Below are positions 10,626 through 21,872 of a stretch of 64,000 nt of DNA, piece after piece. The position numbers were made by a program, and so were the translations under genes. The stretch spans positions 248,001 to 312,000 of the forward strand of contig NZ_VDEZ01000001.1 of assembly GCF_017922435.1 (NCBI RefSeq), written 5' to 3'. This DNA comes from Thalassospira sp. ER-Se-21-Dark. GTDB taxonomy: Bacteria; Pseudomonadota; Alphaproteobacteria; Rhodospirillales; Thalassospiraceae. Within the stretch, counting starts at the first letter, position 1, and every line of letters begins with the position of its first letter. The notes under the pieces were generated by a model. The model was not told the origin of the DNA. It was given only the letters and a program-made list of their open reading frames with translations, and did not search any database.

Positions 10626-10939
10626 CTTATATCGATACATCCTGCTTCTGGAAAAGCTTGGTCTTCTTCACATAGCCTAATAGATAAGTCCGGCTTCCCA
10701 TAACCCTCTTTGGTATCGGTATTTTTTGCCGCAGGTCGTCACAGCTGCGGGATCAGAAATACCAAATAACATCATCAGCCTACTTCATGGTATCTGTATG
10801 TGATTTGCTCACCCGCGCTTTCAGCATCCATGGCCTGAAAATTGCTTTGATTTCTGGTGGTAAGCATGTCTGACGCCCCCGGAGGTCTTCTGGGAGTGCC
10901 AGCTTTGCTTTGTGCATCCCAGAAGAAAGGTATCTCGAA
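10626..10939. promoter_or_regulatory. Divergent intergenic region with an imperfect dyad
   Basis: About 310 bases between the leftward wecB and the rightward unknown gene. An imperfect inverted repeat has arms at 10718-10734 (ggtattttttgccgcag) and 10745-10763 (ctgcgggatcagaaatacc), separated by 10 bases. The inner CCGCAG/CTGCGG and outer GGTATTT/AAATACC parts pair exactly. It is not followed by a T-tract in either direction, so it looks more like an operator or RNA stem than a terminator. No protein gene is convincing here. Confidence 0.35.
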
Positions 10940-11527
10940 ATGAGTGCTATTTTTGGATTGGGCAACGGGTTGCCGATATCAACCCGGGCCAGTTCTGCGG
11001 AACGGTCGGGTGCACACGAAAGTATCGAAAGTTTTAGCGCAGGTAGCGCTGCACCTGTTTCAGGCGTTGCGGCAATCGGATCTGAGGGTGGCTCCTCCAA
11101 AAGCCAACTTTCGGACGCGGTTCAAGCCGTCATGCTTGAATTCCAGAATATCGGAAGCGGGTCATCAAGCTTTGCTGCGGCCATGGACGCAGTCAAAGCC
11201 AATGATAGAGCAAACGGTATCAAGACCACTGATGACCCGGTCTCGTCGAATTCCGATCCGGCAAAAGATGATCCTGCACTTGCAGAGCAGGATGCCGAGG
11301 AGGAATTCAAGTCTGCCGCTCGTGACAGTTTCAATCTACCGACAAAAGACAAGGAACGTAACGAACAGGCTCGAATTGAGAAACGCAAAGAACGTCAGGA
11401 AATTGACGATGCAGCTCAACAGGCTGCAACGGATCTTCCAGAAAACGTTGCCGGTCTTGATAGCCGGGTTGCAGCCCAAGTCATGTCTGGTTCGCCAGCA
11501 CGACAGCAACCTGCATTGGCCGCCTGA
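10940..11527 (+). CDS. Hypothetical protein, Ala/Ser-rich then charged
   Basis: 195 residues from ATG 10940, which follows an AGAAAGG ribosome binding site; the in-frame start at 10910 is less well placed. I do not recognise the family. The first 60 residues are Ser/Gly/Ala-rich and look disordered. A short amphipathic stretch (SQLSDAVQAVMLEFQNI) follows. Residues 90-165 are strongly charged, acidic then Lys/Arg/Glu-rich, and likely helical. There is no signal peptide and no membrane segment, so it is probably cytoplasmic. A strong terminator directly follows, so it appears to be transcribed alone. Confidence 0.7.
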   Translation: MSAIFGLGNGLPISTRASSAERSGAHESIESFSAGSAAPVSGVAAIGSEGGSSKSQLSDAVQAVMLEFQNIGSGSSSFAAAMDAVKANDRANGIKTTDDPVSSNSDPAKDDPALAEQDAEEEFKSAARDSFNLPTKDKERNEQARIEKRKERQEIDDAAQQAATDLPENVAGLDSRVAAQVMSGSPARQQPALAA

Positions 11528-11554
11528 TTACATCGGCCTAAAAACCTTGAACGG

Positions 11555-11583
11555 AGCAGCGCAAAATAGCGCTGCTCTTTTTT
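11555..11583 (+). terminator. Intrinsic terminator
   Basis: Perfect 8-base stem AGCAGCGC / GCGCTGCT with loop AAAATA, then C and a run of T. It ends the 195-residue hypothetical gene and sits 15 bases before the stop of the convergent ClC gene. Confidence 0.85.
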
Positions 11584-11597
11584 CATTGCGGATCGGA

Positions 11598-13391
11598 CTA
11601 GAACAGCTTCGGCGGCGCGTCACCGCGTTCTTCGCTTTGCAGTTCCAGCAAGGCGTTGTTATAGGCCATCATCGCATCCTTTTCATGGACGAAGCCGATG
11701 ATATGACGCTCCTCGGCACTGTTAAGAACCGGCAGATGTTCTTCGCCGGTTTGCTCCATCAGTTTGATGGCCTTTTCGATATTGTCTGAGCGGTACAAGA
11801 CCGGCGGCTTTGATCGCGCGACCTCGCCGGCTGTGACTTCATCGCCAAGATTGGGATCAAAGGCAGCGTGGCGCAAATCGGTCAGTGTGATCGTTCCGTG
11901 CAATTTGCCCTGATCATCAATGACAAAAAGTTCCGAATAGGGTGCGTTGATCAGCTTTTCGCGGACAGTCGTCAGCCCCTCGGTCAGGGGGACGGTTTCG
12001 TATTCGCGCTTCATGATCTCGTCCACCTTGATCGTGCGCAGCAAATTGACTTCCCTGCCCCAGCGCGTCGACAAACCACGGCATTTCAATTGCCACTGGA
12101 AGAACGATCCGCCTTGGAACTGATCCATCACCACCGTCGCCAGGACAGATGCCACCATCACCGCAACCGTCAACGCATAGTCACCAGTCAATTCAAAGAT
12201 GATCAGGGTCGTTGAAATCGGTGCACCAAGGATGGCCGCGGCAACAGCCCCCATACCAACAAGCGTATAGGCCGAATAGCCCGATGATAGCTCGGGAAAG
12301 GCACTGGTTGCGATCATCCCAAATGCACCACCCAGCATTGCACCAAGGAAAAGTGCCGGGCTGAACATGCCGCCCGCAAAACCAAGCCCCATGCAGATCG
12401 AAACGGCAAAGCCCTTGGCAAGCAACAAGCCGATCAGGAAAGTCAGGCTGTAGTTTTCATTAAGCGCATCGTTCATCGCCCCATAGCCGACACCGACAAT
12501 CTGCGGAAATGCCAACGCAATCAGGCCAACAATCAGTCCGGCAACCGCCGGTCGCAGCCAAAGCGGTGCATTGGTCCAATTTGCCGTTTTTTGAACGACC
12601 GGGATGGCGCGCACGACCAGAACCGCCGCCACACCGGCAATAATCCCCAAAAGCGCAAAAGCCGGGAACTCCCAGAAAGACTGGATTTCATGCCCCGGGA
12701 TCAGGAAGGCGACCTCATCGCCATAATAGATGCGTGTTATGACCGTACCGGTAACCGATGCCAGCACAATCGGCGCAAAAGCAGTCAGGGCATAATGCCC
12801 CAGTGCAACTTCGTGGGCGAAAAGGGCGCCTGCCAGCGGCGCGTTGAATGATGCCGCCACCGCTGATGCCACGCCACACCCCAAAAGTGTTCGGGATGCC
12901 GAACGGCGCAAATGAAGAATGCGCGCCAGCCACGCGCCAAATGATGCGCCCATATGGACAACCGGCCCTTCGCGGCCAAGAGATGACCCACTGCCAAGCG
13001 ATACCGCACTGGCAATCGCACTTTTGATCCCGCAGCGGGTCGACATCCGCGCATCATGGAACGATGCCGCGTCGATCACATCGGCAACCCCGTGCGGTCG
13101 TTTTTCCGGCAGGAACTTGTAGATGAAAATCCCGACAATCAGACCACCCACCGCCGGGGCCAGAATGAGTTGCCAAACGGGAATTTCACTGAGATGCCGA
13201 TGAAGCGCTTCTTCGCCAGTCCCGAAAAACAACGACTGGACAAGCAACAAGCCATCCCGAAACAGGATGGTTCCGCCCCCGGCCAGTGCACCGACAATCA
13301 TTGCCAAAATCGACAGAACCAGTTGCTCGCTTTTGACGATGCGACGCATGCGGTTCAAAAAGATGTTCGATTTCAAAAGCTTTTCAGCCAT
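11598..13391 (-). CDS. ClC-family chloride channel/antiporter with C-terminal CBS pair
   Basis: 597 residues. The ClC core (about 20-430) carries GSGSSLGREGP, the equivalent of the selectivity loop and the GREGP block with the gating glutamate, and GMFSPALFLGAMLGGAFG, the third anion-binding motif. Retaining the external glutamate favours a proton-coupled exchanger over a pure channel. Two CBS domains (about 455-510 and 525-585) end the protein and would bind adenine nucleotides. No transcription partner is visible; it converges with the hypothetical gene on its left. Confidence 0.92.
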   Translation of the reverse strand: MAEKLLKSNIFLNRMRRIVKSEQLVLSILAMIVGALAGGGTILFRDGLLLVQSLFFGTGEEALHRHLSEIPVWQLILAPAVGGLIVGIFIYKFLPEKRPHGVADVIDAASFHDARMSTRCGIKSAIASAVSLGSGSSLGREGPVVHMGASFGAWLARILHLRRSASRTLLGCGVASAVAASFNAPLAGALFAHEVALGHYALTAFAPIVLASVTGTVITRIYYGDEVAFLIPGHEIQSFWEFPAFALLGIIAGVAAVLVVRAIPVVQKTANWTNAPLWLRPAVAGLIVGLIALAFPQIVGVGYGAMNDALNENYSLTFLIGLLLAKGFAVSICMGLGFAGGMFSPALFLGAMLGGAFGMIATSAFPELSSGYSAYTLVGMGAVAAAILGAPISTTLIIFELTGDYALTVAVMVASVLATVVMDQFQGGSFFQWQLKCRGLSTRWGREVNLLRTIKVDEIMKREYETVPLTEGLTTVREKLINAPYSELFVIDDQGKLHGTITLTDLRHAAFDPNLGDEVTAGEVARSKPPVLYRSDNIEKAIKLMEQTGEEHLPVLNSAEERHIIGFVHEKDAMMAYNNALLELQSEERGDAPPKLF

Positions 13392-13687
13392 GTCAGCAAT
13401 ACCGGGGTTGGCGAATTGATTGTGCGTGTGATCTTAGGATCAGCTTTTCCTGCGAATAAAGGGTAAAGACAAGAACCACCATGTTTAATTTCGCATTCCT
13501 GAGGCCCGTTGATTGATCCGGATAGATATGCCACAACAAGTGACCCGGATTCAGCGCATTCCCATTGCCGCGATTCCGTTTCAAAAAACCGTCATTGCCA
13601 AAATCATACGAAATACAGCATTCTGCCCGTCTCGCGTGAAAGCAGGGCCAGAAACGCCACCAATCGTTCTCAACGGAACCAAAAACA

Positions 13688-14932
13688 ATGAATGACCACC
13701 GACCAACGGGTACACAGGCGGCGCGGCCGCTGCCCGGTCTTGTTGAATTTATCTGTCTGATGGCAATCACCATCGGGCTTGTTGCCCTGTCGATTGACAA
13801 TCTGCTGCCGGCCTTTGGCCCAATCGCGCAAGACTTTGGCATCGAAGACGGCAACCGCATGCAGATGCTGATTTATGTCTTCATGATCGCGTTTGGTCTG
13901 ATGCAGATCGTTTATGGCCCGCTTGCCGATAGTTTTGGTCGCCGCCCCACCCTGATCGCAGGACTTGGCATTTATTGCATCGGCACCGTGATGGCGATCT
14001 TTTCCGACAGCTATGAGCACCTTCTTATTGCGCGTTTCGTGCAGGGTCTTGGCGCGGCTGCACCGCGGGTTCTGACCATGGCGATCACGCGCGATTGTTT
14101 CGAAGGGCGCGAAATGGCCCGCGTCATGTCGTTTGTCATGATGGTGTTCATCATCCTGCCTGTGTTCGCCCCGGCATCAGGCAGCCTGATTTTAGCTCTG
14201 GCCAACTGGCATATGATTTTCGTCAGCACCTTGGTCCTCGCGATTGCGATTGTCTGCTGGTACCTGATGCGCATGCCTGAAACCCTGCATCCGGAATATC
14301 GGCATAAACTGTCGATGCGCCGGATCGCACGCGACATCAAAACCACCGTCACCAATCGCCAGACATTCGGCTACGCCACGGCGATGGGCGTCATGTTCGC
14401 CTGCCTGATGGCCTATATCGGATCTGCCCAACAGATCTTCGAAACCGAGGTTTACGGGCTTGGTGTCTGGTTTCCGCTGGCCTTTGGCATGATTGCCGCC
14501 TGCATGAGTTTCTCGTCATTCATCAATGCGCGACTGGTGCGCAAGATCGGCATGCACAAGATTTCTCATGTCGCGCTGTTCTTCTTGACCGCCAGCAGCC
14601 TGATCAATGTTCTCATTGCGCTCTGGTTTGATGGGCATCCGCCCTTGTTCGTCTTTGGCATCGGCCTGACAACCATCCTGTTCTGTTTCTCGCTGACCAT
14701 GCCGAACTTCAACTCGCTTGCGATGGAGCCGGTCGGCGCGATTGCCGGTACTGCATCCTCGATCACCGGTGTTTACAGCACGTTGATTGGCGTCATTGCC
14801 GGCGGGATTATCGGGCAGCAGTTCAATGGCACTGTTATCCCGCTTCTGGTCGGTTACTTCGCGCTTGGCCTGATTGGCATTGTGATTGTTGGCATCACTG
14901 AACGCGGCAAGTTCTGTCAGGCAACCCACTAG
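13688..14932 (+). CDS. MFS transporter, Bcr/CflA drug-efflux type
   Basis: 414 residues with 12 predicted membrane segments. The DHA1 motif A appears as GPLADSFGRRP after the second segment, and the N-terminal SIDNLLPAFGPIAQDFG matches the Bcr/CflA subgroup of proton-driven multidrug efflux pumps. The ATG at 13688 follows an ACGGAA-like ribosome binding site. It stands alone with about 300 bases of upstream sequence. Substrate unknown. Confidence 0.88.
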   Translation: MNDHRPTGTQAARPLPGLVEFICLMAITIGLVALSIDNLLPAFGPIAQDFGIEDGNRMQMLIYVFMIAFGLMQIVYGPLADSFGRRPTLIAGLGIYCIGTVMAIFSDSYEHLLIARFVQGLGAAAPRVLTMAITRDCFEGREMARVMSFVMMVFIILPVFAPASGSLILALANWHMIFVSTLVLAIAIVCWYLMRMPETLHPEYRHKLSMRRIARDIKTTVTNRQTFGYATAMGVMFACLMAYIGSAQQIFETEVYGLGVWFPLAFGMIAACMSFSSFINARLVRKIGMHKISHVALFFLTASSLINVLIALWFDGHPPLFVFGIGLTTILFCFSLTMPNFNSLAMEPVGAIAGTASSITGVYSTLIGVIAGGIIGQQFNGTVIPLLVGYFALGLIGIVIVGITERGKFCQATH

Positions 14933-14956
14933 GCACCGACATTCCTGGTCACAAAA

Positions 14957-14986
14957 AAGCCCCGCAGAGTGCAGTCTGCGGGGCTT
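14957..14986 (-). terminator. Terminator shared by the MFS gene and metH
   Basis: Perfect 12-base stem AAGCCCCGCAGA / TCTGCGGGGCTT with loop GTGCAG, flanked on the left by further A. Read leftward this gives a stem with a T-tract, so it is strongest as the terminator of the methionine block. It can also stop the MFS transcript. Confidence 0.88.
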
Positions 14987-15008
14987 CTCCTTGCGACCGG
15001 ACAGGCGT

Positions 15009-17660
15009 TTATTTCGCCTGACGCGGATCGTAATTCAAATTCGGGGCAAGCCAACGTTCCGCCTCGGCCAGGGTCATACCCTTACGCTCGGCATAGCTTT
15101 CCACCTGATCGCGTTCGATTTTACCAAGGCCGAAATACTTGGCTTCCGGGTTGGCAAAGTAAAAACCGCTCACCGACGAGGTTGGCGTCATGGCATAGCT
15201 TTCAGTCAGAGACACACCAACATTCTTCTCTGCATCCAGAAGATCCCAAAGAATGCCCTTTTCAGTGTGTTCCGGGCAGGCCGGATAACCCGGTGCCGGA
15301 CGGATACCGCGATATTTTTCGGCAATCAGATCATCATTGCCAAGCGCCTCGTCCGGTGCATAGCCCCAAAGCTCCTTACGAACTTTTTCGTGCATATGCT
15401 CGGCAAAGGCCTCGGCAAAACGGTCACCCAGTGCCTTGACCAGGATGGCATTGTAATCATCATGCTCTGCTTCAAGCTTGGCAGAGATTTCTTCGACTTC
15501 CGGCCCGGCGGTAACAACAAAGGCGCCGATATAGTCGGTCTTGCCGCTGTCTTTTGGCGCGATATAGTCGGCCAACGCGCGGTTCGGACGCTTGTTGTTC
15601 TCGCGATACATCTGCTGACGCAGGGTATGGAGCATCACCGGCTCATTCTTCTCCGGTGCCGGGGTAACTTCGATATCATCACCGACCGAGTTGGCCGGCC
15701 ACAGACCGACAACCGCCTTGGGCTTGAACCATTTTTCGGCAACGATTTTTTTAAGCATTTCCTGCGCGTCCGCATAAAGGCTACGCGCCGTTTCGCCGAC
15801 CTTTTCATCCTTCAGGATGTCGGGGAAACGCCCATGAAGTTCCCAAGTCTCGAAGAACGGTTTCCAGTCAAAGCGCGACACCAGTTCTTCCAGATCGAAA
15901 TCTTCAAACAGGGTGATACCGGGTTTGAGCGGAACCGGTGCTTCAAAGTTGTCCCAATCGAGCTGAACCTTGTTGGCACGTGCATCGACAATCGAGAAAC
16001 GCTTTTTCTGCAGTTGCTGTGCTGCATGCTTTTCAGCCATCGCGATATATTCGTTGCGGATTTCCTCAGCAAAGCGTTCGCCATTGGTTTTTGAAAGCAG
16101 ATTGCTGGCAACACCGACCGCACGGGATGCGTCGATCACGTAAACCACCGATGATTTCAGATAGTTCGGCGCGATTTTAACAGCGGTATGGACCTTCGAC
16201 GTCGTCGCCCCGCCAATCAGAAGCGGAATATTCAGCCCTTCGCGTTCCATTTCGGCCGCGACATAGGTCATTTCTTCAAGCGACGGGGTAATCAGGCCCG
16301 ACAAACCGATCATGTCGACCTTTTCGGCCTTGGCGGTTTCGATGATTTTCTGGGTCGGCACCATCACGCCAAGGTCGATGACCTCGAAGTTGTTACATTG
16401 CAGAACCACACCAACGATGTTCTTGCCAATGTCATGCACATCGCCCTTAACGGTCGCGAGCAAGATCTTGCCGTTGGTTTCGTGCTTGCCGTCTTTTTCC
16501 TCTTCGATGAAAGGAATCAGATAAGCCACCGCTTTTTTCATCACACGCGCGGATTTCACCACCTGAGGCAGGAACATCTTGCCGTCACCGAACAGGTCGC
16601 CAACGATGTTCATGCCGTCCATCAACGGACCTTCAATCACATGCAGCGGCTTGTCGGCCTGTTGACGGGCTTCTTCGGTGTCTTCTTCGACGAACTCGGC
16701 AATACCGTTGATCAGGGCGTGCGCCAGACGTTCCTTGACCGGCTTTTTACGCCATTCAAGGTCGGCCTTTTTCTCGGGCCCGCCAGTACCTTTGTATTTC
16801 TCGGCAACTTCGAGCAAACGGTCGGTCGCATCCGAACGGCGGTTCAGGATGACGTCTTCGACGCGTTCACGAAGCTCTGCCGGGATTTCTTCATACACAA
16901 CCAACTGGCCGGCATTGACGATGCCCATATCCAGTCCCGCCTTGATGGCGTGATACAGGAACACAGAGTGCATCGCTTCGCGGACCGGGTTGTTGCCCCG
17001 GAACGAGAAGGAAACGTTGGAAACACCGCCTGAAATCTTGGCGTATGGCAGGTGCTTTTTGATCAGCTTGCAGGCTTCGATGAAATCGACAGCATAATTG
17101 TCGTGCTCTTCGATACCGGTCGCGACGGCAAAGATGTTCGGATCGAAAATGATGTCTTCGGGCGGGAAGCCAACCTTATCGACCAGCACGTTATAGCTGC
17201 GCTTGCAGATTTCGAACTTGCGATCGACTGTATCGGCCTGGCCTTTTTCATCAAAGGCCATGACAACGACTGCTGCGCCATAGCGGCGAAGTTTTTTGGC
17301 CTGTTCGATGAAGGGTTCTTCGCCTTCCTTCAGGCTGATTGAGTTAACAATACCCTTGCCCTGCAGGCATTTCAGACCGGCTTCGATCACGTTCCATTTG
17401 GAACTGTCGACCATGATCGGAACGCGGGCAATGTCTGGCTCGGCCGCAATCAGGTTGATGAACTTGACCATCGCCGTTTCGGCATCAAGCATCGCATCAT
17501 CCATGTTGATGTCGATGATCTGCGCGCCGTTTTCGACCTGCTGACGGGCGATCTCAAGGGCTGCATCGTAATCTTCCTCGACGATCAACTTCTTGAATTT
17601 CAGCGATCCGGCGACGTTGGTCCGCTCACCAATATTGATAAATCTGGAAATGTCGGTCAT
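15009..17660 (-). CDS. metH: Cobalamin-dependent methionine synthase, folate/B12/activation part (split MetH)
   Basis: 883 residues from ATG 17660 ([19 protein letters not shown]). It contains the pterin-binding domain, the B12 cap and Rossmann domains with the ligand loop [10 protein letters not shown] (His409, lower axial ligand of cobalamin), and the SAM-binding reactivation domain ([12 protein letters not shown]). The homocysteine domain is absent and is encoded by the gene immediately upstream in another reading frame. The split falls exactly in the linker between the first two MetH domains, so no conserved residues are lost. Together the two proteins should transfer methyl from methyl-tetrahydrofolate to homocysteine. 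The longer TTG start at 17690 is less likely. Confidence 0.93.
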   Translation of the reverse strand: MTDISRFINIGERTNVAGSLKFKKLIVEEDYDAALEIARQQVENGAQIIDINMDDAMLDAETAMVKFINLIAAEPDIARVPIMVDSSKWNVIEAGLKCLQGKGIVNSISLKEGEEPFIEQAKKLRRYGAAVVVMAFDEKGQADTVDRKFEICKRSYNVLVDKVGFPPEDIIFDPNIFAVATGIEEHDNYAVDFIEACKLIKKHLPYAKISGGVSNVSFSFRGNNPVREAMHSVFLYHAIKAGLDMGIVNAGQLVVYEEIPAELRERVEDVILNRRSDATDRLLEVAEKYKGTGGPEKKADLEWRKKPVKERLAHALINGIAEFVEEDTEEARQQADKPLHVIEGPLMDGMNIVGDLFGDGKMFLPQVVKSARVMKKAVAYLIPFIEEEKDGKHETNGKILLATVKGDVHDIGKNIVGVVLQCNNFEVIDLGVMVPTQKIIETAKAEKVDMIGLSGLITPSLEEMTYVAAEMEREGLNIPLLIGGATTSKVHTAVKIAPNYLKSSVVYVIDASRAVGVASNLLSKTNGERFAEEIRNEYIAMAEKHAAQQLQKKRFSIVDARANKVQLDWDNFEAPVPLKPGITLFEDFDLEELVSRFDWKPFFETWELHGRFPDILKDEKVGETARSLYADAQEMLKKIVAEKWFKPKAVVGLWPANSVGDDIEVTPAPEKNEPVMLHTLRQQMYRENNKRPNRALADYIAPKDSGKTDYIGAFVVTAGPEVEEISAKLEAEHDDYNAILVKALGDRFAEAFAEHMHEKVRKELWGYAPDEALGNDDLIAEKYRGIRPAPGYPACPEHTEKGILWDLLDAEKNVGVSLTESYAMTPTSSVSGFYFANPEAKYFGLGKIERDQVESYAERKGMTLAEAERWLAPNLNYDPRQAK

Positions 17661-17698
17661 GGGTCTTTTCGATCTCTTTTCAGCTATCAATATCAGAT

Positions 17699-18772
17699 TT
17701 ACGCAGCATCAAACGGCTCGAGGCCGGACAGACGCATTCTTGGCTCAAACTTGGGCACAACGCGCGGCTTGGCATTTGCCACCGCATCGGCAATCGCCTT
17801 GATGTGCGGCGGTGTCGTACCACAGCAGCCCCCCAGCAGATTGACCATGCCAGTATCGGCCCATTCCTTGACCAATTCGGCCATTTCGGCATCGGTCTGG
17901 TCATATTCGCCAAACTCGTTGGGAAGACCTGCATTGGGGTAAACCGAAACGCGGCATTCGGCAATGCGCGACAGTTCCTGAACATACGGGCGCAGCTGTG
18001 CGGCACCGAGTGCGCAGTTCAGCCCAATCGAGAACGGCTTGGTATGACGCACGGAATTATAAAACGCTTCGGTCGTCTGCCCCGAAAGCGTCCGGCCTGA
18101 CGCATCGGTGATCGTGCCGGAAATCAGCACCGGTACATCTTCACCACGTTCGTCGAGAACTTCGTCGATGGCAAAAAGCGCAGCCTTGGCATTGAGTGTA
18201 TCAAAAATGGTTTCCACCAGCAGCGTGTCCGCGCCACCATCCAGCAAACCGGTCGTGGCTTCCTTGTATGCCTCTTTGAGCTGATCAAAGGTGATGGCAC
18301 GGAAGCCGGGATTGTTCACATCCGGCGAAATCGATGCCGTGCGGTTGGTCGGGCCGATCGCACCATTTACAAAGCGCACATCCCCCGGATGGGCTGCTTC
18401 CCATTCATCACAGGCAGCACGTGCGATCTTGGCACTTTCGAAATTGATCTCGTAGGCCAAGTCTTCCATGCCGTAATCGGCCTGGGCAATGGTTGTCGCG
18501 CTAAACGTGTTGGTCCCGTTCAGGTCCGCACCGGCCGCGATGTACTGCAGATGGATGTCCTTGATGATATACGGCTGGGTCAGTGACAAAAGATCGTTAT
18601 TGCCTTTGACGTCCTGCTTCCAGTCAGCAAAGCGTTCGCCGCGATAGTCTTCCTCGGTCAGCTTGTGCTTCTGGATCATCGTGCCCATTGCGCCATCAAG
18701 GATCAGTATCTTTTCCTCGGCCCGTTTGCGCAGCAGGGCAATGCGTTCCTTGCGATCATTCATCTTTTTCAT
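17699..18772 (-). CDS. Homocysteine S-methyltransferase domain of methionine synthase (split MetH)
   Basis: 357 residues equal to the N-terminal homocysteine-binding barrel of MetH. The start [11 protein letters not shown], the zinc ligand block GLNCALGA and the paired cysteines [12 protein letters not shown] are all present. It ends with [11 protein letters not shown], the point at which full-length MetH enters the linker to the pterin domain. The B12 half starts 38 bases downstream. metF lies 44 bases upstream, so metF and both MetH halves look like one operon. ATG 18772 is used; a second ATG at 18763 is possible. Confidence 0.92.
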   Translation of the reverse strand: MKKMNDRKERIALLRKRAEEKILILDGAMGTMIQKHKLTEEDYRGERFADWKQDVKGNNDLLSLTQPYIIKDIHLQYIAAGADLNGTNTFSATTIAQADYGMEDLAYEINFESAKIARAACDEWEAAHPGDVRFVNGAIGPTNRTASISPDVNNPGFRAITFDQLKEAYKEATTGLLDGGADTLLVETIFDTLNAKAALFAIDEVLDERGEDVPVLISGTITDASGRTLSGQTTEAFYNSVRHTKPFSIGLNCALGAAQLRPYVQELSRIAECRVSVYPNAGLPNEFGEYDQTDAEMAELVKEWADTGMVNLLGGCCGTTPPHIKAIADAVANAKPRVVPKFEPRMRLSGLEPFDAA

Positions 18773-18816
18773 CCAATCAATTCTTCATGCGTCCGGGTTA
18801 CAGGGCAAAAACAGTT

Positions 18817-19724
<908 letters not shown>

Positions 19725-19799
19725 CCTGTCTTCGCTTTCCCGCAGGCTGAGCCCTTGGGTCGGTCTTTCTATCTGGTTATTTTCAATACATGCTGCGCG

Positions 19800-20777
19800 T
19801 TATTCCGCAGCCTTTTCAGAATTTCTTTGACTTTTGTCCGCTGTTTGGGCCGATGTCGGGCGAGCCATCCAGATCCGAACCGTCAGTGGTTTACCCGGCA
19901 AACTGACAACGTTACCAGGCTCAAGACCGCTGGCGCGGAACCAGTCATTGATGGACCCATCATCGAAACCAAGACGTCGATGCGCATGTTCTTCGCGCAG
20001 TTCTTCCTGTTCGTGCTGGGCAAAGTCGACAATGACAAGCTTGCCACCGGGGGCCAGAACGCGCGCTGCCTCGGCAAGGGCCGCCTCGGGCTTTTCAGCG
20101 AAATGCAGCACCTGATGCAGGGTCACCACATCAAACATGCCGCCGGGATAAGGCAATTGGTACATGTCGGCTTGTCGAACAAGGCAGTTGGACAGGTCTG
20201 CACGCTGCAAGCGTGCGCGCGCAACAGCCAACATTTCGCGCGACATATCAACGCCAACGCCCTCTTCGGCATTGCGCCCGAGAAGCTCAAGAATACGCCC
20301 AGTACCTGTTCCGACATCGAGAATCCGGCCACCGGTCAGATCACCAACCGCTTCAAGCAATGCTTTTTCAACAACCGCCTCGTCGACATGCAGCGAGCGA
20401 ATCCGATCCCAGTCTTCGGCGTTGGCGCGGAAATATTCTGTCGCGATCTTTTCCCGTTCTGCCTTCACCTGATCCAGACGGGCACGATCAAGTGCAAGCG
20501 TCTCGTCATCTTTTGGCAACAGATACAGCACAGGCTGCACAAGGTCGGCACCCGGCCCGGAATGCGGCGTGCGATAGAAGACCCAAGTCCCTTCGCGGAA
20601 CCGGACAAGCAGGCCTGCCTCGCACAATAATTTAAGGTGTCGGGAGACGCGCGGCTGGCTCTGACCGATGATCTGGGTGATTTCGCTGACGGTCAATTCG
20701 CACTCGGCGCAGATCGCCAGCAAGCGAAGCCGCGTTGCTTCAGCAGCTGCGCGCAATCTTGCCAGAACCTGCTCCAT
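19800..20777 (-). CDS. ArsR-type HTH regulator fused to a SAM-dependent methyltransferase domain
   Basis: 325 residues from ATG 20777, which has GGAGGG about 8 bases upstream; this rejects the GTG at 20792. Residues 1-85 are an ArsR winged helix (ELTVSEITQIIGQSQPRVSRHLKLL). Residues 140-290 are a UbiE-like class I methyltransferase fold with motif I LDVGTGTGRILE and VTLHQVLHFAEKP. This fusion is often found next to metF/metH in proteobacteria and fits the SahR type of SAM/SAH-responsive regulator of methionine genes. The methyltransferase domain probably serves as the ligand sensor. The low-cysteine HTH argues against metal sensing. Confidence 0.87.
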   Translation of the reverse strand: MEQVLARLRAAAEATRLRLLAICAECELTVSEITQIIGQSQPRVSRHLKLLCEAGLLVRFREGTWVFYRTPHSGPGADLVQPVLYLLPKDDETLALDRARLDQVKAEREKIATEYFRANAEDWDRIRSLHVDEAVVEKALLEAVGDLTGGRILDVGTGTGRILELLGRNAEEGVGVDMSREMLAVARARLQRADLSNCLVRQADMYQLPYPGGMFDVVTLHQVLHFAEKPEAALAEAARVLAPGGKLVIVDFAQHEQEELREEHAHRRLGFDDGSINDWFRASGLEPGNVVSLPGKPLTVRIWMARPTSAQTADKSQRNSEKAAE

Positions 20778-20802
20778 ACCATTGCCCTCCACGTTGACAA
20801 GA

Positions 20803-20827
20803 AAGATATAAAGATATGTTTATATTT
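20803..20827. promoter_or_regulatory. Candidate operator of the methionine regulator
   Basis: Inverted repeat ATATAAA (20806-20812) and TTTATAT (20819-20825) around GATATG, 26-50 bases upstream of the regulator's ATG. It could be the autoregulatory site of the ArsR-type protein. The AT-rich sequence may also contain the promoter -10 region. Confidence 0.4.
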
Positions 20828-21077
20828 GTTCAAGCGCTATTTTCGCGTGAAAACTTGTTGCCTAAATGCCACACCTGAAAACTGCTTGATCCTGATCAAC
20901 TTTTTGTATGCTGGTGTTTAATTTCACCCTATGCTAACCAAATGGATATCTGAGGCGTGCGCGTTACATGATCGCCCTTCGAGCAGGGGATTGATCGGTA
21001 ACGTTTTTTGGTATTCCGCATCAAAAGCGTTTCGGGTCGGGGAAGTCTGTGTATCGAACATCGGTTGGCTAAAAATA

Positions 21078-21863
21078 ATGAAGTTTCGAACTTTGCTTTC
21101 GCTTTGTGCCGCAGGATCGCTGTCTTTGCTGACCGCGTGCGCATCGACAGAACCCGCTCAGGACACGAGTGATTATGATCCGCTTGAGCCGGTGAACCGC
21201 GTGGTTCACGGTGTTAACGGCGCGGTCGATTTCATGGTCCTGTATCCTGCTGCAATGTGGTACCGCGACATTGCCCCGGAACCTGTTAAAACCTCCGTCG
21301 CGAGCTTCGTGCGCAACATCAACGAACCGTTGAACTCGTTCAACGCGTTGCTGCAGGGGGACCCGGATCAGGCTGCTGCCTCGTTCCAGCGTTTCATCAT
21401 GAACTCGACGCTTGGCTTCCTTGGTTTCAATGATGTCGCATCTGATTTCGGCATTCCGTACCGTCGCGAAGATTTTGGTCAGACCCTTGCCCATTACGGC
21501 ATTGGCGGCGGCCCTTACATTGTGCTGCCGCTGCTTGGCCCGTCCAACCTGCGTGATACAGCCGGCATCGGGGTTGACTATGTTGCCAACCCGCTGACAT
21601 GGGGCGCACAGAACAGCGATACCGCCGAAGCCCTTTATCTTGGCTCGGTCGGTCTTACAGCCCTGCATTATCGTTACGCGACGATCAATCAGCTGAACGA
21701 ACTGCAAAAGTCGTCTATCGACTATTACGCAGCCCTGCGCAGCCTCTATCGTCAGCAACGCAATCAGATGATTCGCAATGGTGGCCCGTCACCAGAATTC
21801 GCCGTAGAAGACGAAAGTGCATCTTTTGACTTCGACGATGCTGTCGAAGCGGCAAGCCAGTAA
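21078..21863 (+). CDS. mlaA: MlaA (VacJ) outer-membrane lipoprotein for phospholipid transport
   Basis: 261 residues from ATG 21078. The signal peptide ends in the lipobox LLTAC with Cys21 as the lipidation site. The mature part starts YDPLEPVNRVVHGVNGAVD and includes FQRFIMNSTLGFLGFNDVAS and the LPLLGPSNLRDTAG block, all conserved in MlaA. It removes misplaced phospholipids from the outer leaflet of the outer membrane. mlaC follows 9 bases later; the ABC subunits mlaFED are not in this window. A frame opening at 20931 adds 49 residues that are not conserved. Confidence 0.92.
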   Translation: MKFRTLLSLCAAGSLSLLTACASTEPAQDTSDYDPLEPVNRVVHGVNGAVDFMVLYPAAMWYRDIAPEPVKTSVASFVRNINEPLNSFNALLQGDPDQAAASFQRFIMNSTLGFLGFNDVASDFGIPYRREDFGQTLAHYGIGGGPYIVLPLLGPSNLRDTAGIGVDYVANPLTWGAQNSDTAEALYLGSVGLTALHYRYATINQLNELQKSSIDYYAALRSLYRQQRNQMIRNGGPSPEFAVEDESASFDFDDAVEAASQ

Positions 21864-21872
21864 GAGCCAGTC

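Noticed and set aside
17661-17698. Frameshift joining the two metH halves
   Set aside because: The first half ends at the normal domain border, the second has its own ATG, and no conserved residue is missing between them. A real gene split fits better than a broken gene.
19725-19799. SAM or cobalamin riboswitch ahead of metF/metH
   Set aside because: Only about 75 bases are available and no riboswitch core or terminator-antiterminator pair is visible. A protein regulator gene lies directly upstream.
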